Origin: Enterococcus moraviensis ATCC BAA-383 | GTDB lineage: Bacteria > Bacillota > Bacilli > Lactobacillales > Enterococcaceae | Direction of reading: 5' to 3' | Assembly (NCBI RefSeq): GCF_000407445.1 | Contig: NZ_ASWB01000001.1 | Location: forward strand, 868,001 to 932,000 | DNA length: 64,000 nt | Program-made: the position numbers and the translations under genes | Notes under the pieces: generated by a model | The model's database searches: none | What the model saw: only the letters and a program-made list of their open reading frames with translations | What the model was told of the DNA's origin: nothing | Shown: positions 62,001 to 64,000 of the stretch, in pieces | Layout: every line of letters begins with the position of its first letter | How positions within the stretch are numbered: position 1 is the stretch's first letter

Positions 62001-63160
62001 TCGGCAAAGTTAGAAAAGCCCGTATTATTAAACCCAAAACCTTGCCCAGGATTGGTAGCATCTTGGTCAATTCGATGATATTTTTGTGGGGCAACACGGG
62101 TTACTGTTCCATTTGGCGTGGTTAATTGAACAGGGGCGCTGATTTCATCATCGGTCATATTCGTCGCTGTAGCTGGGCCTTTAAAACGGGATGCACTCCA
62201 AAATAAGCCTGCCCATGCGACTTCTTTGGCACCATCTAAATCGATGTAGGCTTTACTTGAGTTATAGGTCGTTGGATCGCCATCGACATCCGCAAATTTC
62301 AACTGAAAATTATTGATTGCTTGACCGCTAAGTGGCGTTCTGGTATTCAAAAAAGCGCTCGCTGTCGCTTCGTTTACAGGGGTTAAGTTGGTATTTCCTG
62401 TAGAGAATAATTCCCCTTTGTGGATGCTTTTATAAATTGGCTTATCAAAGCCACGGCCTGGCGTTGGCGCAATTCTTGGTCCGATGGCTTGGGCTCTCGG
62501 TGCGGCTTGATTGTTTTCTTCTGAGGTCGTTGCTGCTGAGTCTTCTGGTGCAGCAGTTGTTGGCTCTTCTGATTGAGATTCTGCTACTTCTGTGTCAGCT
62601 TCTTTTTCTTGTAATGATGTACTGCTCGTTTCTTGTTCGTTCTTTGGCAGTGTTAGGGTGATGTCCCCTACTTTTTCGTCTGCCTGATTTATTTCAACAG
62701 CAAGCTGATGGATTGATTTGTCTGTTTGCTCGGCACTTATTGTCAGATGTTTCGTGGTATGAGGTTGGATCGTGGTGATGGTTAGTTCTGTCCCCTCATC
62801 TTGGTTTTCTTTTTGGTCAAACTGGATCGTTTGATCGTCAGGCACCACCAATTGGTCGTCGCTTTTTAGGGTTGTTGCGTCGAATTTTACTGGTGAGTCA
62901 TTTTGGTTCTTTTGTTTTAGAACTACCTGATCGATTGGTTGATCGCTTTTGTTCGTTACTTCGTAGTTTACGTCGATTAATTTGTTGTTCGTTTCATTTT
63001 TCTTGGTGTCTGCTTTGATGTATAAGGATTCTGAGTCGAATGTATTTTCATCTGGTTTGGTCAATCCTTCGGCAAACACACTGGCGGCGGGTAACAAGTT
63101 GGCAATCACCAACATCAAAACGGCTAAATAATTCAGGGAAATTCTGTGCACTTTATTCAT
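56078..63160 (-). CDS. Giant wall-anchored adhesin-like protein with twelve DUF11-type repeats
   Basis: A 2360-residue surface protein. Signal peptide about 1-31 (ending SVFA). Residues 32-235 are Ser/Thr/Glu-rich. A globular adhesin-like domain spans about 235-580 (YIDLDGAKEVAWAGLFWSASRFKG, SGWSLFIVTKDQAKRS). One divergent isopeptide/DUF11 repeat follows (585-745), then twelve ~130-residue repeats (about 748-2313) of the form ELESTKSVNNQAPKIGDEIEYR...ITNGVLNQVTVTDTLPKG..., each ending VNKAKIDDHTNPPDEPEVP. The early Lys and late Asn are where internal isopeptide bonds form in the family. The C-terminus has LPKAGE, a hydrophobic span and RKKRRT, a sortase signal with Ala in place of Thr. RBS TAGGAGG. 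Confidence 0.92.
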   Translation of the reverse strand: MNKVHRISLNYLAVLMLVIANLLPAASVFAEGLTKPDENTFDSESLYIKADTKKNETNNKLIDVNYEVTNKSDQPIDQVVLKQKNQNDSPVKFDATTLKSDDQLVVPDDQTIQFDQKENQDEGTELTITTIQPHTTKHLTISAEQTDKSIHQLAVEINQADEKVGDITLTLPKNEQETSSTSLQEKEADTEVAESQSEEPTTAAPEDSAATTSEENNQAAPRAQAIGPRIAPTPGRGFDKPIYKSIHKGELFSTGNTNLTPVNEATASAFLNTRTPLSGQAINNFQLKFADVDGDPTTYNSSKAYIDLDGAKEVAWAGLFWSASRFKGPATATNMTDDEISAPVQLTTPNGTVTRVAPQKYHRIDQDATNPGQGFGFNNTGFSNFADVTSILQGDKSATGAYTLADIPMTDFLQGKFQSFNFSGWSLFIVTKDQAKRSRAFNVYYGARGNKAGTNNEFVMKDFLTSKQGKLNPIVTWFTVQGDKFFTGDNAQIQNSAGTWVNISNTINPVGNVMNGTVSDNDQHMVDKYPGQFNPGFPNFLDIDVDRLTLPEGIITNSQKQINFKTTSSGDDYSTNAIGFSINAETPELEVTKEIINPKETYKIGDTVTYRVHLKNTKENTEAVNSLSKDQLDSRLDYVPGSLSIVSGPNAGNKTDATGDDQGEYTAADRAITFRVGEGANATQGGSYKGTTAETVYEFQAKINDTAKGEELIPNSATFQGVDSATNTMIENTSNIVEVKIAPEELVGKLESSKTVNNQSPKIGDEIEYTIQFKNTVPKGILNQVTVTDTLPKGLTYIENSVTSAGPDPKPTTLTVVKDQVTAEYPKIADTETRTISFKVRVNEEAVVGQPIINKAKIDDHTNPPDEPEVPVTPVETPGELESTKSVNNQSPKIGDEVEYRLSFRNKIPNGVLNQVTVTDNLPKGMTYVDGSLTSEGADPQPTSLTMTDGKVVAEYPKIQDTTVRTIVFKVKVNEEAIVGQKIVNKITVDDHVNPPDEPEIPVTPVETPGRLDVTKSVNDQAPKIGDEVEYRITFRNKITNGVLNQVTVTDTLPKGVTYVEGSLTSEGDDPKPTSLTMENGQLTAEYGMINDTKVRSIVFKVKVNDEAKIGEAIVNKAKIDDHTNPPDEPEVPIVPVITPGELESSKSVNNQAPKIGDEIEYRITFRNKITNGVLNQVTVTDTLPKGLTYVDGSLTSEGADPQPTSLTMENGQLVAEYPEIKDTSIRTIRFKVTVNEEAVVGQPIVNQAKIDDHTNPPDEPEVPVTPVVTPGQLDVTKSVNHQAPKIGDEIEYRISFRNKVTNGVIDQVTVTDTLPKGLTYVEGSLTSEGADPMPTSLIMENGKMTAEYPKIDDNTVRSVVFKVRVNEEAVVGQPIVNKAIIDDHTNPPDEPEVPVTPVETPGELESTKSVNNQSPKIGDEVEYRLSFRNKITNGVLNQVTVTDNLPKGMTYVDGSLTSEGADPQPTSLTMANGKVIAEYPKIQDTTVRTIVFKVKVNEEAIVGQKIVNKITVDDHVNPPDEPEIPVVPVETPGQLDVTKSVNDQAPKIGDEIEYRITFRNNLTNGVINQVTVTDTLPKGVTYVEGSVTSEGDEPKPTSLTMENGKLVAEYPKISDNKSRTIVFKVKVNEEAKVGEPIVNKAKIDDHTNPPNEPEVPVTPVETPGELESTKTVNNQAPKIGDEIEYRIHFNNKIPNGVLNQVTVTDTLPKGVTYVEGSLTSEGADPKPTSLTITNGQLVAEYPKITDTNIRSIVFKVTVNEEAVIGQPIINKAKIDDHTNPPDEPEVPVTPVETPGELQSTKTVNNQAPKIGEEIEYRINFNNKIAKGVLNQVTVTDVLPKGLTYVEGSLTSEGDEPKPTSLTMTNGKLVAKYPKISDTKTRSIVFKVTVNEEAVVGQPIINKAKIDDHTNPPDEPEVPVTPAETPGELESTKTVNNQAPKIGEEIEYRITFRNKITNGILNQVTVTDTLPKGVTYVENSVKSEGDEPKPTSLTVKDGKLTAEYPTISDTKTRSIVFKVTINEEAVVGQPIINKAKIDDHTNPPDEPEVPVTPEQPLGKLESEKTVNKKTVKIDEEIEYRISFRNTVKNGLLSQVTVTDNLPKGLTYVENSFNSEGDEPKPTSLTVKDGKVIAEYPTISDTKTRSITFKVKVNKEAISGQPIINKAKIDDHTNPPDEPEVPVTPEPPVGKLESSKTVTKQKVAIGEEVEYRISFRNTVENSLLNQVTVTDDLPKGLTYVENSVKSEGDEPKPTSLMVKDGKVIAEYPTISDTKTRSIVFTVKINKEAAIGKQIKNIATVDDHINPPDKPEVPIVPEKEVPKKPDLPKAGETVSNSALFIGFAMLATGIVVNVEQRKKRRT
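56220..60930 (-). repeat. Twelve tandem ~390-bp coding repeats
   Basis: About 12 in-frame copies of ~390 bp (130 codons). Protein identity between copies is high, while many third-codon positions differ, so the copies are not recent uniform amplifications. Copies 2 and 6 (ETPGELESTKSVNNQSPKIGDEVEYRL) are especially alike; so are copies 3 and 7. This suggests segmental duplication of a four-repeat block. Confidence 0.9.
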
Positions 63161-63184
63161 TTATATCTTACCTCCTATACTTTT

Positions 63185-63213
63185 ACTATAGTATGGCTAA
63201 ATAAATAATTCAA
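63185..63213 (-). promoter_or_regulatory. Promoter of the giant adhesin gene
   Basis: On the minus strand TTGAAT (63213-63208) and TATAGT (63190-63185) are 17 bp apart, about 25 bp upstream of the start codon. Confidence 0.6.
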
Positions 63214-63370
63214 AAATATCGGGCTGAACTATTAGTTTTTTCTCATAGCTGGAGTTCGGGCTTTTTTGGGTGAATATTGGTTGAAGAGGAAACAATTTTG
63301 TTGTTATTTTATCTTATATATAAGGGCGCTGTTTTTGGTGTTATTTAATGGGTTGAAATGCCGAATTTCG

Positions 63371-63399
63371 TTGCGGTGTGGGGTGTCTTTCGGTATAAT
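63371..63399 (+). promoter_or_regulatory. Promoter candidate for the first structured RNA
   Basis: TTGCGG (63371-63376) and TATAAT (63394-63399) are 17 bp apart on the plus strand, pointing at the structured RNA that starts about 55 bp downstream. Confidence 0.55.
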
Positions 63400-63455
63400 A
63401 AAATGTGTAGGATAGAAATAAGGATCGTTGATCGATTCAAGACATAAAAATAAAA

Positions 63456-63575
63456 ATTGGCACTTCAATCGTTCGGCGGCAACCTTACGATCGAAGCCTT
63501 GTTAAGACACCGTTAACTGTCCAAACAAGTTGCCAATAGTGCTAGCAACATGTACTAGCTTCTTTATTGTACCTA
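63456..63575 (+). ncRNA. Candidate structured noncoding RNA, copy 1
   Basis: About 120 nt with three helices. P1: CTTCAATCGT (63463-63472) with ACGATCGAAG (63487-63496). P2: CTTGTT..GACA (63498-63509) with TGTC..AACAAG (63518-63529). P3: GCTAG (63541-63545) with CTAGC (63555-63559). GGCAAC in the P1 loop (63478-63483) can pair with GTTGCC (63529-63534), a likely pseudoknot. The end TTCTTTATTGTACC is identical in copy 2. A promoter lies upstream and terminators follow. No Rfam family recognised; the plus strand is chosen from terminator polarity. Confidence 0.7.
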
Positions 63576-63585
63576 AAATGAGGTG

Positions 63586-63612
63586 AGATTTCTAGGAAAT
63601 CTTTGCTTTTTC
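63586..63612 (+). terminator. Terminator candidate directly after RNA copy 1
   Basis: Perfect 7-bp stem AGATTTC/GAAATCT with a 3-base loop, followed by TTGCTTTTTC. Confidence 0.6.
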
Positions 63613-63656
63613 TGGGTGTGATTAGTTGTTGTGTATATGGTATTAGACTATTGTCA

Positions 63657-63690
63657 ACGGTATTGGGCATCTGCTCAATGCCGTTTTTTT
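63657..63690 (+). terminator. Strong terminator of the first RNA unit
   Basis: 9-bp stem ACGGTATTG/CAATGCCGT (one G-T) followed by TTTTTT. A related hairpin ends the second unit at 63968. Confidence 0.85.
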
Positions 63691-63756
63691 CTGTCCTATA
63701 ACTAATTTTGAAGGGAGGTACATTTTTAAGAATCGATGAAAAACTGGATAAAACAA

Positions 63757-63875
63757 AAAGGCACTTCACCGTTTGGCGGCAACCGAACGATGAAGCCTTG
63801 TATAGAAATCCGTTACACCTCTATACAAGTTGCCAATTTGCTAGCACCGAAGCACTAGCTTCTTTATTGTACCTA
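63757..63875 (+). ncRNA. Candidate structured noncoding RNA, copy 2
   Basis: Same architecture as copy 1, about 300 bp downstream. P1: CTTCACCGTT (63764-63773) with AACGATGAAG (63786-63795). P2: CTTGTATAGA (63797-63806) with TCTATACAAG (63820-63829), a perfect 10-bp stem whose inner bases differ from copy 1 on both arms. P3: GCTAG (63840-63844) with CTAGC (63855-63859). GGCAAC (63778-63783) and GTTGCC (63829-63834) are conserved. Differences fall in matching positions of the arms, which is evidence for selection on structure. Confidence 0.7.
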
Positions 63876-63967
63876 ATTTTCTTTTGAAATTCTAGTTGGT
63901 TTTGTTAATTTCTTGGGATTAAGGGTGGTTTAGGAGTGAATTGTGGGGTTGGTTTGGCTGATTGATG

Positions 63968-63997
63968 ACGGTATTGACAGGTTCGGTATCGTTTTTT
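63968..63997 (+). terminator. Terminator of the second RNA unit
   Basis: Stem ACGGTATTG/CGGTATCGT (with G-T pairs) and a 7-base loop, followed by a T tract at the window edge. Same sequence type as the 63657 terminator. Confidence 0.7.
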
Positions 63998-64000
63998 GTT

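Noticed and set aside
63542-63769. Minus-strand open frame of 75 codons near the right end
   Set aside because: It runs across the structured RNA copies and two terminators, has no SD, and the conserved bases follow RNA pairing rather than codons.

Overview
The window is a low-GC Firmicutes chromosome segment that most resembles Enterococcus. The main grounds are a Pst-PhoU cassette with two PstB ATPases, ftsEX-prfB-secA-hpf-comFA/comFC in one block, a DUF2969 protein, a queT gene behind a preQ1-like leader, strong SD sequences, WxG/LXG effector modules and LPxTG-type surface proteins. Species cannot be fixed from sequence alone. Most genes lie on the minus strand.

Layout. Positions 1-7.2 kb hold a partial tyrosine phosphatase, a UhpT-type sugar-phosphate antiporter and the phosphate uptake set pstS, pstC, pstA, pstB, pstB, phoU, with a clear PHO box between pstS and pstC. 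Positions 7.3-19.3 kb are housekeeping: cls, ftsX/ftsE, prfB with its programmed frameshift, secA, long-form hpf, comFC/comFA, an unknown two-gene membrane cluster and an orphan PTS EIIB under a cre-overlapped promoter. Positions 19.4-28.7 kb carry a YigZ-family gene overlapping a DUF2829 (Tad2-like) gene, an SDR dehydrogenase, a preQ1-like leader with queT, a NagR-like GntR regulator with its operator in its own promoter, and a giant acyl-CoA dehydratase activase divergent from a TetR regulator. Positions 28.8-31.6 kb hold tRNA-Gln and tRNA-Tyr, a DUF2969 gene, and a compact sortase module (small secreted protein with an unusual PVKNTG sorting motif, sortase, four-TM protein). Positions 31.8-37.3 kb are a complete branched-chain amino acid ABC operon with a CBS-ACT sensor gene, under a perfect CodY box. 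Positions 37.6-49.0 kb hold a BspA-like surface protein with a small lipoprotein, an ROK kinase, yidD, a 49-residue protein, engB, clpX, a lactonase, anmK and a PTS EIIC.

The accessory right end is the most unusual part. At 49.6-55.7 kb there is a type VII secretion LXG toxin locus: one intact unit (Lap1, Lap2, LXG toxin, immunity) followed by a second LXG gene that has lost its 5' end and carries a nonsense mutation, then a decaying row of toxin-tail fragments and paralogous immunity genes. No secretion machinery is encoded here. At 56.1-63.2 kb lies a 2360-residue wall-anchored adhesin with twelve repeats of about 130 residues. The last 0.8 kb has no protein gene but contains two tandem copies of a roughly 120-nt structured RNA whose helices are kept by compensatory change, each followed by intrinsic terminators. 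This RNA pair is my strongest candidate for something undescribed.

How it works together: phosphate (PHO box), nitrogen/branched-chain amino acid (CodY), carbon (cre) and amino-sugar (GntR operator) control sites are each visible next to the fitting transport genes. The right end is a surface and competition region shaped by repeat recombination.
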